The notes: generated from the letters alone by a model not told the origin. Positions 9,106 to 18,505 are shown, counted from the stretch's first letter. The stretch is 64,000 nucleotides of DNA from Xiheicaenibacterium sp046351325 (GCA_046351325.1 JAXLYR010000001.1:1550001-1614000), one strand, 5' to 3'. Made by a program: numbers and translations.

Positions 9106-10059
9106 GTGCCGCGCCGACTTCGCCTCGAACCCGCATTGCTGTTGCCGCTCGCCGGGCTCGCGATCCTCTGGCTCGGGCTGGCTCGCGGCGTCGACATCCT
9201 GGGTGTCGGCGGCGTCGGGCTCATGATGTTCGGCGCGTCCCGTGTGGCGCGCGCCTACTCGCCGCGCCTCCCGACGCTCGCGGAGCACGAGTCGAGCACG
9301 CGCGCGGCGCTCGATCGTTTGACCCCCAAAGAACAGGGCTCCTATCGAGCGTCGAGCCGCGACGTGACCGTCGCCGCGCCGGCCTTCTACGCGGCGACCC
9401 TCGCGACCTTGCCAGTCCCGACGCTGCGCCTCGCGCCCGGCCGCGAGCTCGACGCGAGGCTCGTGCCGGCGGCGGCGCTGACCGTCAACACCCTCGCCTT
9501 CACCATCATTTGGAACGCCTTCGTATTGCCCCTTTGGGCGTTCCTCGTTTTGGAGCTCGTGCGGCACCCGGGGCCGTGGGGCGCGTGGGTGGGCGTGGTG
9601 TTCGTCACGGTGTTCGTCGTCGTCGGCGCAAAGATGATTTGGGAGCACCTACGGCGTGTGCTGATCCTGAGTCGGCTCCCGCGCGTCGAGGTCTCGAGCT
9701 CGGTCGCCTATTTGGGAGACGAGCTCGAGGTCGTCGTCGAGCACCCCGCTCGATTCCCGATCACGAAGCTCGAGGTCTCGATCGAGTGTCGCGAGGTCGT
9801 CGAGTACAGCGAGGGCTCCAGTCGCCGCGCGGAGTCTCACGTCGTTTGGACCTCACCCGTCCGGCAGTACACCCATATCGAGCGCGGCGCTCCGCGCTCC
9901 CACCGCGAGACCTTCACACTCACCACGAGCGCACCTCCCTCGTTCAAGAGCGCGAACAACCGCATCGAATGGTCGTTGCGCCTCGTCGCCGACTTGCCGA
10001 ATTGGCCGGACTACGACGAGCGCCTCGAGATCGCGGTCCTGCCGAGGCCGACGGCGTGA
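9106..10059 (+). CDS. Membrane protein with arrestin-like C-terminal domain
   Basis: 317 residues, GTG start. Two N-terminal hydrophobic segments (about 6-38) and a second hydrophobic pair (about 120-180: NTLAFTIIWNAFVLPLWAFLVLELV and WVGVVFVTVFVVVGAKMIW) flank a short soluble stretch; the C-terminal 130 residues (EVSSSVAYLGDELEVVVEHP onward) form beta strands that resemble an arrestin/Spo0M-like sandwich (DELEVVVEHPARFPITKLEVSIECRE). Function unknown. Its TGA overlaps the ATG of the next gene (TGATG), and that gene also begins like an arrestin strand, so the two probably act together. Confidence 0.6.
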   Translation: MPRRLRLEPALLLPLAGLAILWLGLARGVDILGVGGVGLMMFGASRVARAYSPRLPTLAEHESSTRAALDRLTPKEQGSYRASSRDVTVAAPAFYAATLATLPVPTLRLAPGRELDARLVPAAALTVNTLAFTIIWNAFVLPLWAFLVLELVRHPGPWGAWVGVVFVTVFVVVGAKMIWEHLRRVLILSRLPRVEVSSSVAYLGDELEVVVEHPARFPITKLEVSIECREVVEYSEGSSRRAESHVVWTSPVRQYTHIERGAPRSHRETFTLTTSAPPSFKSANNRIEWSLRLVADLPNWPDYDERLEIAVLPRPTA

Positions 10060-10364
10060 TGCGCGTGGTGCTCGCGAGCGAGTGGTTCACGCCCGGCGCG
10101 ACCGTCGAGGGTCGCGTCGAAGACGCGGGGCTCGCGCCGCTCAAGGTGTCGATCGTCTGGCGCACCTCGGGCAAGGGCGACGCCGACCACGCCGAGGTCG
10201 GCTCGGTCGAGCTCGACCCGCGCGCGCCGACGTTCTCGTTGCGACTCCCGCTCTTGCCGCTCTCTTACGAGGGCCAGCTGCTCAAGATTCAGTGGTTCGT
10301 CGTCGTCAAGAGCGTGGCGGGCAGCAGCGAAGTCCCGTTCGTAGTGCGCTGGCCCAAGCGATAG
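10059..10364 (+). CDS. Small arrestin-like beta-sandwich protein, coupled to 9106 gene
   Basis: 101 residues. The ATG at 10059 overlaps the upstream stop (TGATG), so translation is coupled. The sequence ASEWFTPGATVEGRV then LAPLKVSIVWRTSGKG and SFSLRLPLLPLSYEGQLLKIQWFV-like strands is the pattern of half an arrestin or Spo0M domain; no signal peptide or membrane segment. It might associate with the membrane partner encoded immediately upstream. The 3' end is convergent with the aconitase-family gene 4 bp away. Confidence 0.6.
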   Translation: MRVVLASEWFTPGATVEGRVEDAGLAPLKVSIVWRTSGKGDADHAEVGSVELDPRAPTFSLRLPLLPLSYEGQLLKIQWFVVVKSVAGSSEVPFVVRWPKR

Positions 10365-10368
10365 TGCG

Positions 10369-12360
10369 TCAAGCGCTCGGGGCCGCGATCCGTCCCTCGA
10401 TCGCGCTCGCGGCGACGACGAGCGGGCTCGCGAGGTAGACCTGCCCAGGGCCGCTGCGCCCTGGGAAATTCCGGTTGATGGCGCTCACGGTGACCTGCTC
10501 CTTCGTCGACGAGACGCCGGGGCCAGCTTTGATGCAGGCGCCACACGAGGGGTCGACGAGCTCCGCGCCGGCCTTCAAAAAGACATCGATATAGCCACGC
10601 TCCTCTGCGTATTTGCGGATGTCCTGAGACCCGAATTGGATGTAGAGGTGCACGCCGTCCGCCACGCGACGCCCGTCTTCGACGGCCTTCTTGAGGACGG
10701 CTGCGTACATATCCATATCGGCCTTCTTGCCGCCGGTGCAGGAGCCGCCGTAGGCGATATCGATGCGGACTCCCCCGTTCGATTGGGCAACATCCTTGAG
10801 GGGCACGCCGTTGCGGGGGTCGCCGGGGAGCGCCACCATCGGCTCGATCGCCCCGAGGTCGTAGTCGAACGTCGCGAAGTACTCGGCGCCAGGGTCGGCC
10901 TTCACGATGAGGGCGCGGACGACCTCGGCGTCGAGGTTGCGCTGACGAACCAGGTAATCGACGACGACCTCGTCGGCCTCGACGATACCAGTGAAGCCGC
11001 CGGCCTCGACTGCCATGTTCGTGAGCGTCGCGCGCTCGTCGATGCCCATCGCGCGCACGCCATCTCCCGCGAACTCGAGGACCTTGCCGATGCCGTCTCC
11101 GCCCTTCCAAAACGGCTGGGAGAGGAGGAAGAGCATCACGTCTTTGGCGGTCACGCCGGGGCGGAGCTTGCCCTTCAGATTGAAGCGCACCGAGTGCGGA
11201 ACAGCGATGCGAACGTCCTCGGTGAACCAGGCATTCGCCATGTCGGTGGAGCCGACGCCGAACGCGAAGCAACCCAATACGCCGGCCATGCAAGTGTGCG
11301 AGTCGGTGCCTGCGACCAGCTGGCCCGGCAGGGCGATCGCCTCGATGACTTTGTTGTGGCAGATCGCGTCGGAGCCCACGGTGCGACCGTCGCGCTCGAC
11401 TTCGCCGTAGAGCTTGATCCGATGTCGATCGGTGAAGTCCGCCTGGACGGTCGCGAGCTTACGCGCCTGTTCGCGAAGGCCCATTTTGACGTGTGCCTCG
11501 GGCATGACGTTGTCCAAGAACGTGAGGTGATCGCGGAACGCCCAGACGCGCTCCGGCGCTTTGACCTTGGCCTCGGGGCCGAGCGCCGCGACGAAGATCG
11601 ACTCGGCCATCGGCGTGACGTACTCGTGTGAGAAGCGGACGTCGGTGCGCGCGAACAAGGCATCACCGGGCGCGACCGCGTCGACGCCGAGCGTGCCCGC
11701 GCGCGCGTCGACGATCGCGTGGCGCGCGATGATCTTCTCGGCGAGCGTCATCGGTCGCGCGGGCGTGCGGACAGCGGGCGGCGAGATCTCGCCCGCGAGC
11801 CGCGCGCGGTTGTAAGCGAAGAGCCCGCCGAAGCGGACGACGTCCGCGCTGATCGGATCGAGCCCCTGCGTGAAGGTCTCGATGGACACCTCTTCACCGC
11901 GGGCGAGGCGGCGCGCGACGTCGAAATCGGTCGTCGTGAGGAGGCCGATGTTCTGGCTGTTTTGCCCGTAGATCTTCTCGATGCTGCGCGCGACCACGAC
12001 GGCCACGCCGGACGCGAGCTCCGAATAAGGGGCTGTCTCGCGCGAGGACCCGCAGCCCTTGCTGCGACCGCTCACGATGACCGAGAAGCCACCGGACTTG
12101 ATCGCGTCGCGCTCGACGACGCTACCGCGTAGTCCGACGAGGCAATACCGGGCGAGGGTCTCGTCGTAATAATAACAAACCCACCCAGGCGTCAGCTCGT
12201 CGGTCGAGATGTTGTCGATGAGCGCCACGCTCCCGTCGTGGATCTTCGCGACCGTCGCTTCGTCCAAGTCCTTGCCCGCGAGCTGCTGACGCAGGAGCTC
12301 CGGATCAGCGGTGAGGTAGAGGACGCGGCCGGTGGCTCGGAGGGTCGTTCGTTGGCTCAT
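10369..12360 (-). CDS. Fused isopropylmalate dehydratase/aconitase-family hydro-lyase, swivel domain first
   Basis: 663 residues. Residues about 1-180 form the small swivel domain (IVSGRSKGCGSSRETAPYSELASGV contains the substrate-binding GxSRE-type loop), and residues about 205-655 the large [4Fe-4S] domain. Cluster ligands are recognisable: GTDSHTCMAGVLGCFAFG supplies the first Cys and DPSCGACIKAGPG the CxxC pair. It catalyses a dehydration/hydration such as isopropylmalate isomerisation for leucine synthesis, or a homoaconitase-like step; substrate cannot be fixed from sequence. In most bacteria the subunits are separate LeuC and LeuD; here they are one chain with the small domain at the N-terminus, reverse of canonical aconitase. 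Stands alone. Confidence 0.8.
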   Translation of the reverse strand: MSQRTTLRATGRVLYLTADPELLRQQLAGKDLDEATVAKIHDGSVALIDNISTDELTPGWVCYYYDETLARYCLVGLRGSVVERDAIKSGGFSVIVSGRSKGCGSSRETAPYSELASGVAVVVARSIEKIYGQNSQNIGLLTTTDFDVARRLARGEEVSIETFTQGLDPISADVVRFGGLFAYNRARLAGEISPPAVRTPARPMTLAEKIIARHAIVDARAGTLGVDAVAPGDALFARTDVRFSHEYVTPMAESIFVAALGPEAKVKAPERVWAFRDHLTFLDNVMPEAHVKMGLREQARKLATVQADFTDRHRIKLYGEVERDGRTVGSDAICHNKVIEAIALPGQLVAGTDSHTCMAGVLGCFAFGVGSTDMANAWFTEDVRIAVPHSVRFNLKGKLRPGVTAKDVMLFLLSQPFWKGGDGIGKVLEFAGDGVRAMGIDERATLTNMAVEAGGFTGIVEADEVVVDYLVRQRNLDAEVVRALIVKADPGAEYFATFDYDLGAIEPMVALPGDPRNGVPLKDVAQSNGGVRIDIAYGGSCTGGKKADMDMYAAVLKKAVEDGRRVADGVHLYIQFGSQDIRKYAEERGYIDVFLKAGAELVDPSCGACIKAGPGVSSTKEQVTVSAINRNFPGRSGPGQVYLASPLVVAASAIEGRIAAPSA

Positions 12361-12468
12361 CGAGAGCTCGAGTACCGCGGTCGCGACAGTGCGCCAAGCC
12401 CGAGAAAATCAGGGACAACGATACGCTCGCTCGACGCGGTGCGTCCTTCTGGCTAGCGTGCCTGCGTC

Positions 12469-13782
12469 TTGTCGACGGACGTCGAGCGCGCGGGCATCGT
12501 CATCGTCGGCGCGGGCCTCGCCGGCCTCGCGGCCTCGGGTGAGCTCCGCCGCGCAGGCGTGCCTCACCGGGTCTTGGAGGCCAGCGACGCGCCGGGTGGG
12601 CTCGGCCGCACAGTCGAGGAAGTCGGTTATCGCTTCGACAGGACGGGGCACCTCTTGCACGTGCGTGACCCCGAGCTGCGCGCCGAATTGCTCGCGCTCT
12701 GCGGGCCCCACTCGCTCCTCGAGCTCGAGCGGCGCGCGATGGTGTTCTCGCGCGGGGTGATGACCCGCTATCCCTACCAATCGAACGTCGACGGTCTGCC
12801 CCCCGAGGTGAAATACGAGTGCGTGCTCGGGTTCTTGCGCGCCCAAGCGGGGAAGCCCGTCGCCAGGGCGCGCACGTTCGAGGAGTTCTGCCTCCAGCAT
12901 TTCGGCGAGGCGATCTGCCGAGAGTTCATGATCCCCTACAACGAGAAGGTCTGGGGCGTTCACCCGCGCGAGCTCTCCGCGGTTTGGTGCGAGCGCTTCG
13001 TGCCGATCCCGACGGTCGAGGACGTCCTGCGCGGCGCGTTCGGGGTCGCCGGCCCGCCGCTCGGTTACAACGCTCGCTTCCTCTATCCCCGAGTCGGGAC
13101 TGGGGCGCTCACTCAGGCGCTCGCGTCGCGCGCGACCGTCCTCGAGACTGGCACTCCGGTCGAGCGGGTCGACTACCGCGCTCGTCGCGTGCGCGCGAAC
13201 GGTGTTTGGCTGCCCTATTCGGCGCTCGCCTCGACGATGCCGCTCGATCGGCTCGTCGCGCTGCTCGACGACCCCCCGAGCGAGATCCAGCGCGCGAGCG
13301 CCGCGCTCCGCAGCGTGCCCGTCCACTATTTGGATATTGCGCTCAACACTCCCTGCCTCGCCGACTGGCATTGGGTCTATGTCCCCGAGGCCCGTTATCC
13401 CTTTTATCGGGTGGGCGCGTATTCGAACTTCAGCGCCGCGATGGCGCCCCCCGGCAAGGCCGCTTTGTGGGTCGAGCTCTCGAGTCGCAGCGCGCCCGAC
13501 GTCCCCACGCTCTTGCCGATCGTGGGCGACGCCCTCGTCGAAATGGGCGCGATCCGCTCGCGCGAGGCCATCCGCTTCGCTCGGGCGCGCAAGATCGATC
13601 CTGCCTATGTGATCTACGACGAGGCCCGCGAGGTCGCGGTGCCGCTCCTCCTCGCGTGGCTGCGCGAACAGGGTATTTGGAGCTTCGGCCGATATGGGGC
13701 TTGGGAGTACTCGTCGATGCAGGACGCCATCCTGAGCGGGCGCGCCGCGGCTCGTGAGCTCCTCGCGGTGAGCGCGCCGTGA
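12469..13782 (+). CDS. FAD-dependent amine oxidase / protoporphyrinogen-oxidase-like protein
   Basis: 437 residues. An in-frame TAG at 12454 limits the start, and the TTG at 12469 is the best candidate, with TAGCGT nine bases upstream. VIVGAGLAGLAASGELRRAG (about 10-29) is the dinucleotide-binding motif and EASDAPGGLGRT the second conserved block of the flavin amine-oxidase/UDP-galactopyranose-mutase/PPOX superfamily. RTGHLLHV, IPYNEKVWGV and a C-terminal GRYGAWEYSSMQDAILSG complete the fold. It is coupled by TGATG to a GT2 glycosyltransferase, which favours a role in surface glycan or lipid-sugar assembly over haem synthesis. Confidence 0.7.
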   Translation: MSTDVERAGIVIVGAGLAGLAASGELRRAGVPHRVLEASDAPGGLGRTVEEVGYRFDRTGHLLHVRDPELRAELLALCGPHSLLELERRAMVFSRGVMTRYPYQSNVDGLPPEVKYECVLGFLRAQAGKPVARARTFEEFCLQHFGEAICREFMIPYNEKVWGVHPRELSAVWCERFVPIPTVEDVLRGAFGVAGPPLGYNARFLYPRVGTGALTQALASRATVLETGTPVERVDYRARRVRANGVWLPYSALASTMPLDRLVALLDDPPSEIQRASAALRSVPVHYLDIALNTPCLADWHWVYVPEARYPFYRVGAYSNFSAAMAPPGKAALWVELSSRSAPDVPTLLPIVGDALVEMGAIRSREAIRFARARKIDPAYVIYDEAREVAVPLLLAWLREQGIWSFGRYGAWEYSSMQDAILSGRAAARELLAVSAP

Positions 13783-14543
13783 TGGCCGAGCCCGTCGTCA
13801 GCGTCGTCATCCCGATCCACAACGAGGAGGCGATCCTCTACGCGGCCGTGCTCGAGCTCCGCGAGAACCTGCGCGACCTCGGCTTCGAATTCGAGATCAT
13901 CTTGGCGGAGAACGGCTCGCGGGACGGCACGCTGCGGGTCATCGACAAGCTGCGTGGCAAGGTCCCCGAGCTCGTCGCCTTCAGCGTGGCCGAGCCGAAC
14001 TACGGCGCAGCGCTCCGCGCCGGCATCGAGAGGGCGCGTGGACAGTTCGTCCTGGCCGAGGAGATCGATCTCTGCGACGCGGACTTCCACGCTCGCGCGC
14101 TCGCGATCCTCCAGCGCGAAAACATAGACATCGTTATAGGGTCCAAGCTCCTCGAGGGCGCCGACGACGCGCGCCCGGTCGTGCGGCACGCCGCGAGCCT
14201 CTTCTACAGCTTCCTCTTGCGGACGACGCTCGGCTTCAAAGGCACGGACACACACGGCCTCAAGGCCATGCGCCGCGCGTCCGTCTTGCCGATCGTGCGC
14301 GCGTGTGTCGTCGACAGGGACGTCTTCGCCAGCGAGCTCGTGATCCGCGCCGAGCGTGCCGGCCTGTCGATCCGCGAGATCCCCGTGCGCGTCATGGAGA
14401 AGCGGGCCCCGACGATCAACCTGGTGAGGCGCGTGCCGAGCGTCGTGAGCCGCCTCGTCCGCTTGCGGCGCGCGCTCGGCGTGCCCAATCAGGGAGCGTC
14501 GCGCGGCACGACCTCGAGCCCGCCGGACGCGGACGCGAGATAA
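13782..14543 (+). CDS. GT2-family glycosyltransferase (polyprenyl-phosphate sugar transferase-like)
   Basis: 253 residues from the ATG overlapping the preceding stop. SVVIPIHNEEAIL at the N-terminus is the GT-A nucleotide-sugar site; ILAENGSRDGTLRVID, VAEPNYGAALRAGIERARG and the EEIDLCDADF region (DxD-like acid cluster) follow dolichyl-phosphate-mannose synthase-type enzymes. No membrane segment is obvious. The last 55 bp overlap the convergent beta-propeller gene. Operon with the FAD oxidase suggests joint modification of a cell-envelope sugar. Confidence 0.75.
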   Translation: MAEPVVSVVIPIHNEEAILYAAVLELRENLRDLGFEFEIILAENGSRDGTLRVIDKLRGKVPELVAFSVAEPNYGAALRAGIERARGQFVLAEEIDLCDADFHARALAILQRENIDIVIGSKLLEGADDARPVVRHAASLFYSFLLRTTLGFKGTDTHGLKAMRRASVLPIVRACVVDRDVFASELVIRAERAGLSIREIPVRVMEKRAPTINLVRRVPSVVSRLVRLRRALGVPNQGASRGTTSSPPDADAR

Positions 14544-16441
14544 ACCGCGCCCGAGTCGTCGACCGCGAAGCTCGCAGGCCGAGCGCGCAAATAGCGCTTA
14601 GCGACCTCTTTGGTGGTGGAGAGGTCGTGCACATAAAGCCAATAGTTGCCGTCGAGGAAGGCCACGAACCGACCTCCCGGACTGAGGCTCGTCGCGATCG
14701 GCTGCGGTACGGCGACCACCGGGCTCGCGGTGCCTTTGTCATTCAGCGAGTAGCCGCCGCGCTCGAGCTTCAGATAGGTGTCCGCGTCGACGAGGAGGAC
14801 GCTGCCTTGGGTCTCCTTGACCAGCTCGCGCTTCTCCAGCCCCGGCAAGCTTACGAGGTCGAGGTGCGCAGGCGGCTGAATCCAACGATGCCCGCCGCCG
14901 GGCATGGGCTCCTCGTAGGCACCTGGCTGCTCGCGGACGACGAACCCCGAGCCGTCGAGCGCGACCGAGTCAGGCGCCCCGCTGATTGACTTCGTTGTAA
15001 GCGTCCAGTCCTTCGTGTCGGCGAGCGTGAGCTCACGCCCCGCGAACGCGAACAGCGTCTTCGACGTGAAGCGGAGCGCCGACGACCTCGCGATCGGCAG
15101 CGAGCGCTCGAGCTTCCCGCTCGGGAGCGAGTAGACCTCTACGGTGTTCGCTGTCGTGAACACCACGCGATCCGACGTGGGCGAGAAGGCGACGGCGTCA
15201 TTGGCCAAGCTCCCCGAGAGCGCCAATTCGAAGAGCGGCTTGCCCGCGAGCGCCCGCGCATCGCGCACACGAAGCGTGAATCGGGGTGAGAACGGATCAC
15301 CCGAGCGATCGACCGTCGCGACCCTCGAGCCGTCGGGCGAGAGCTGGATAGTCGCCGTGACGGCCCGCTGCTCGAGCTCGGCGACACCATCCTTGCTCGA
15401 GACGAAGACGCGACCCGTCGGCCCCACCGCCGCACCGCTCGGTCGATCGCTGCCGACTGGCTGCTCGAGGAGCAGCACTCCAGCGCTCATGTCAGCCAGC
15501 GTCACCTTCCATTGGGTGCCGTCATAACCGACGACGACCACGTAGCGACCATTGCTCGAGGCGCGCACGAGGTCCGCGCCGTTGCTCCCGGGCGCTCGCT
15601 TGTCCTCCTTACCGTTCAATCCATACGTCTTTATGGAGGTCGAATCGGCGACCGCGACACCGCCGTCGAAGAAGGTCGCGTTCGCGCCGTACCCGACAGG
15701 GAGCTTGGCCTTCAACGAGCCTGTAACAACGTCATAGAGAGCATCACCGGCGAACACGAGCGCGGCGTCGGGGGAGACCGCAGAGACCGACCGCTCCGCG
15801 CGGAAGGACCCAGCGGGCGCGCCGGTCGCCGCGTTCAGCACGAGCGCGCTCGAGAGCCCCGCTACGACCGCGCGCTCTTTGCCGAGGCCGACGCGATAGA
15901 CATCTTCACTGAACGGGACGGCGAACGTCAGCGAGAGGTCCGCTGTCTTGTAGACGGCGAAGCTCGCCCCCCGCGGGGCGCAGTCACTGCAACCGACGCC
16001 GAGGCTCGCTCCGTCGGGCGAGAACACGAGCCCCTTTACAGCCGGGTAAGTGGTACTCGAGCACTCGGACACGACGCGAGCGCCGTCCTTACCGGCCAGA
16101 CAGACAGGAACCGCGCGCGTGACTGCGCGATCCGCCGCCGAGCGCAGGACGAGCCAGGTGTGCCCCGAGAGCCCCTCGTCGCGCTCGATCGTGGCCAGCA
16201 CCTTGCCATCCGGTGATACAGCGATGTCCGCGAGGGACGGTCGCGTCTGGCCAATAGGGGCGCTCGGAGCCTGCGCTGTCCCCCAATCGATGCCGGGCGA
16301 GAGGCTCGTAGTCGCCGAGTGAGTCGACGAAGCGACCGTCGGCGCGCGCTCTTGTGGGGTGGGCTCCGCGCAGGCGGCGAGCGACAGGAGGAGCACCAGC
16401 TCCGGGCACTGCGGTCTTCTTCGCGAAGCAACAATTGTCAT
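14489..16441 (-). CDS. Beta-propeller (WD40/YVTN-like) lipoprotein
   Basis: 650 residues. The ATG at 16441 overlaps the stop of the upstream transglutaminase gene (ATGA) and starts a lipoprotein signal ending LVLLLSLAACAEP. The mature protein contains repeated four-strand blades with SPDGxxL-type motifs: DIAVSPDGKVLATIERD, GLVFSPDGASLGVG, IQLSPDGSRVATVD and SLSPGGRFVAFLDGN. Such propellers serve as protein-interaction or sensor domains in the periplasm. No enzyme site is seen. It overlaps the convergent GT2 gene by 55 bp at the 3' end. Confidence 0.7.
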   Translation of the reverse strand: MTIVASRRRPQCPELVLLLSLAACAEPTPQERAPTVASSTHSATTSLSPGIDWGTAQAPSAPIGQTRPSLADIAVSPDGKVLATIERDEGLSGHTWLVLRSAADRAVTRAVPVCLAGKDGARVVSECSSTTYPAVKGLVFSPDGASLGVGCSDCAPRGASFAVYKTADLSLTFAVPFSEDVYRVGLGKERAVVAGLSSALVLNAATGAPAGSFRAERSVSAVSPDAALVFAGDALYDVVTGSLKAKLPVGYGANATFFDGGVAVADSTSIKTYGLNGKEDKRAPGSNGADLVRASSNGRYVVVVGYDGTQWKVTLADMSAGVLLLEQPVGSDRPSGAAVGPTGRVFVSSKDGVAELEQRAVTATIQLSPDGSRVATVDRSGDPFSPRFTLRVRDARALAGKPLFELALSGSLANDAVAFSPTSDRVVFTTANTVEVYSLPSGKLERSLPIARSSALRFTSKTLFAFAGRELTLADTKDWTLTTKSISGAPDSVALDGSGFVVREQPGAYEEPMPGGGHRWIQPPAHLDLVSLPGLEKRELVKETQGSVLLVDADTYLKLERGGYSLNDKGTASPVVAVPQPIATSLSPGGRFVAFLDGNYWLYVHDLSTTKEVAKRYLRARPASFAVDDSGAVYLASASGGLEVVPRDAP

Positions 16442-18009
16442 GGATCGTTCACGACGTCGATGGAGCCTACTGACCAGTACGTCCCGTATTGGACCGTATT
16501 GAAGAAGAGGATAACGTCGTATTTCCCAGCGGCCGGGAACGCGCACGTGACGTCGAACCGCTCGCCCCGATTCACCTCGCAGTCGGTGCGGGTGCCGTCG
16601 GGGGCGGCCGCGCTCGCCATCAGCCAAGCGTCCTCGCTCGAGCGCTCGACCGCGAGCGACAGCGAGCCCGCCGCGGTCACATGAGAGCGATCCGGCTGCA
16701 CGAGCTTCAACCCGGCGGCGAAGAACTTCGGCGACAGGACTGGCTGCCGCACGAAGTCCCCGCGCGATATGGGGCTCGAGCGCAGCTGCCATTTGGCCTC
16801 ATCGGGGAAATGGTTGACCCCGAAGACCTCCGCCGGCGCAAACAGGAAGTCCGTCGTGTATTGCCGGTGGAAGCTCTCGTCGGCCTCACCCGCGTCGCGG
16901 CCGACGTAGCCCGCGTCCCACGTCGAGTCGACCAGATAGGAGGTCCCGTCGATGACCACCACGTTCCAGGCGTGGCGCTCGCCGTCGACGTCGCTGCCCG
17001 AGGTGCGGGCGTGGCCGGCGACATAGGTGATCTCGAAGCCGGCCTTCTTGCCGAGCGCCTCGAGGAGCTTGCTGTAGCCCGCGCACACGGCGACGCGTTT
17101 ACTTAGAACACTGTCAGCGTCCTGCTGGACAATACGCCGCGTCTTGAGCATCGCTACGTCATAGTCGACGTGGGTCGCCACCCAATCGTGCAGGAGCTTG
17201 AAGCGCTGCATGCGATCGGGCTCGACGCTGGTCGCCCACTGCGCGAGCGCGTCGACGGAGCGCTCCGCATCGGCAGGGGCGCTCGTCGCGAGCGGGTGCG
17301 GCGTCGGAGAAGATGGCCAAGGATGCCCGGCCTCGACGGGTCGCGGCGGCGACGCTGGCGCGGGAGTCGGCGTCGGTGTCGGAGTGTCTCCCGTCGGCGC
17401 GCGCGGATCCTCGACGCGGAGCACGTCGTGGTGAGGCATCGGCGGCGGCTTGTCGCTCGCCACGAGCGTGCCGTCGCCCGAATAGGGGTCTCGATCGGTC
17501 AGGCGATAGAGCCACTCGAGGCGCTCGGCGCTACCGAATAGGAATCGCCTGAAGCCATTCGCGGTCGCACCATGCGAGCCGTCGAGCACCCAATCGCCAC
17601 GCGCCGCGAGCGCGCGAAACGTGGCTTGCGGCCGAAACGCGAGGACGACGACGAGGAACGTCAGATTGAGGAACAGCGTGCGGAGCAGCACGCGATCCCC
17701 CAGCGTGAGGATATGGGGTTTACGGAGCTTCTCGGGGCGCCGCTTGAAGCGCCACTCGGCGAAGGCCTCCCACGCGCCCGGCAGAATGGGGAATAGGAGC
17801 AGGCCAATCAGCGCGGCCGCCCACGGCTTGCCGCCGCCGTAGGCCGCGAGCGAGCTCGCGAACCAAGCCCCCAAAACGGGCGTGAGGACGACGAAGGCCG
17901 TCCAAACGACATACAGCGCGACGACCGCGACCGACCTCGCCACGTCGGCCCTCGATCGGGTGGGTCTCCGCGGCGCAGGCCGCGGAGCGCTCGGGTCCTT
18001 CTCTCCCAT
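16438..18009 (-). CDS. Membrane-anchored transglutaminase-like protein
   Basis: 523 residues from the ATG at 18009 (an in-frame GTG lies 24 bp upstream). Three hydrophobic segments (about 25-50, 60-80, 105-125) anchor the N-terminus; a Pro/Thr-rich linker precedes a transglutaminase core. The catalytic triad is readable: Cys in RVAVCAGYSKLLEALGKKAG, His in ERHAWNVVVIDG and Asp in YLVDSTWDAGYVG. The C-terminal 110 residues resemble the Ig-like extension of kyphoscoliosis-peptidase-type transglutaminases. It could crosslink or cleave cell-surface protein or peptidoglycan-linked peptide. Coupled to the beta-propeller lipoprotein. Confidence 0.75.
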   Translation of the reverse strand: MGEKDPSAPRPAPRRPTRSRADVARSVAVVALYVVWTAFVVLTPVLGAWFASSLAAYGGGKPWAAALIGLLLFPILPGAWEAFAEWRFKRRPEKLRKPHILTLGDRVLLRTLFLNLTFLVVVLAFRPQATFRALAARGDWVLDGSHGATANGFRRFLFGSAERLEWLYRLTDRDPYSGDGTLVASDKPPPMPHHDVLRVEDPRAPTGDTPTPTPTPAPASPPRPVEAGHPWPSSPTPHPLATSAPADAERSVDALAQWATSVEPDRMQRFKLLHDWVATHVDYDVAMLKTRRIVQQDADSVLSKRVAVCAGYSKLLEALGKKAGFEITYVAGHARTSGSDVDGERHAWNVVVIDGTSYLVDSTWDAGYVGRDAGEADESFHRQYTTDFLFAPAEVFGVNHFPDEAKWQLRSSPISRGDFVRQPVLSPKFFAAGLKLVQPDRSHVTAAGSLSLAVERSSEDAWLMASAAAPDGTRTDCEVNRGERFDVTCAFPAAGKYDVILFFNTVQYGTYWSVGSIDVVNDP

Positions 18010-18180
18010 CGCTCTCGGCCCGAAGACTAGCACGCCGGTTCACCCCAGCGAGCACCGCCGCCGGGATTACTTACATTGCTGTTCGCAAACAGCCCAAAGG
18101 CCTTATCGGGGGCGGCGCGGGGGCCCCGAGCGGGCCGAAGGGACCGAGGGTCCCGAGCGGGCCGAGGGGTGCGGCGGCCC

Positions 18181-18316
18181 GGCTTTTTGCGATGTTTGCA
18201 AACTGGGGGAGCGCCGGCCCGACATCCAGAGGGGGTATTCCCGGAATAGCCCACCTCGCTGTCGGTCTCGCACGTAGCCAGACCCGCGCTATTGGGCTAT
18301 CCGTCGCGGCCCCCGG
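18181..18316. repeat. Large imperfect direct repeat, copy 1
   Basis: Begins GGCTTTTTGCGATGTTT and ends at the GGCCCCCGG near 18316. It contains GTTTGCAAAC, a perfect 10-bp palindrome, and an imperfect inverted repeat GGGGTATTC / GAATAGCCC. Compared with copy 2 it lacks about 32 bp in the middle. Confidence 0.75.
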
Positions 18317-18337
18317 GCGGCGCGGGTGCGCGGCCGC

Positions 18338-18505
18338 GGCTTTTTGCGATGTTTTTGAACTGGGGAGCGCCGTTGAGGAGGTCGGCTCATCCAACTTCGG
18401 GGTCGGCCCGACATCCAGAGGGGGTATTCCGAGAATACCCCGCCTCGCTGTCGGTCTCGCGCGTAGCCAGACCCGCGCTATTGGGTTATCGGTCGCGGCC
18501 CCCGG
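18338..18505. repeat. Large imperfect direct repeat, copy 2
   Basis: Starts with the same GGCTTTTTGCGATGTTT and ends with the same GGCCCCCGG. An extra 32-bp block (about 18373-18404) is present. GGGGTATTC (18421-18429) and GAATACCCC (18433-18441) form a perfect 9-bp inverted repeat with a 3-bp spacer. Confidence 0.75.
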
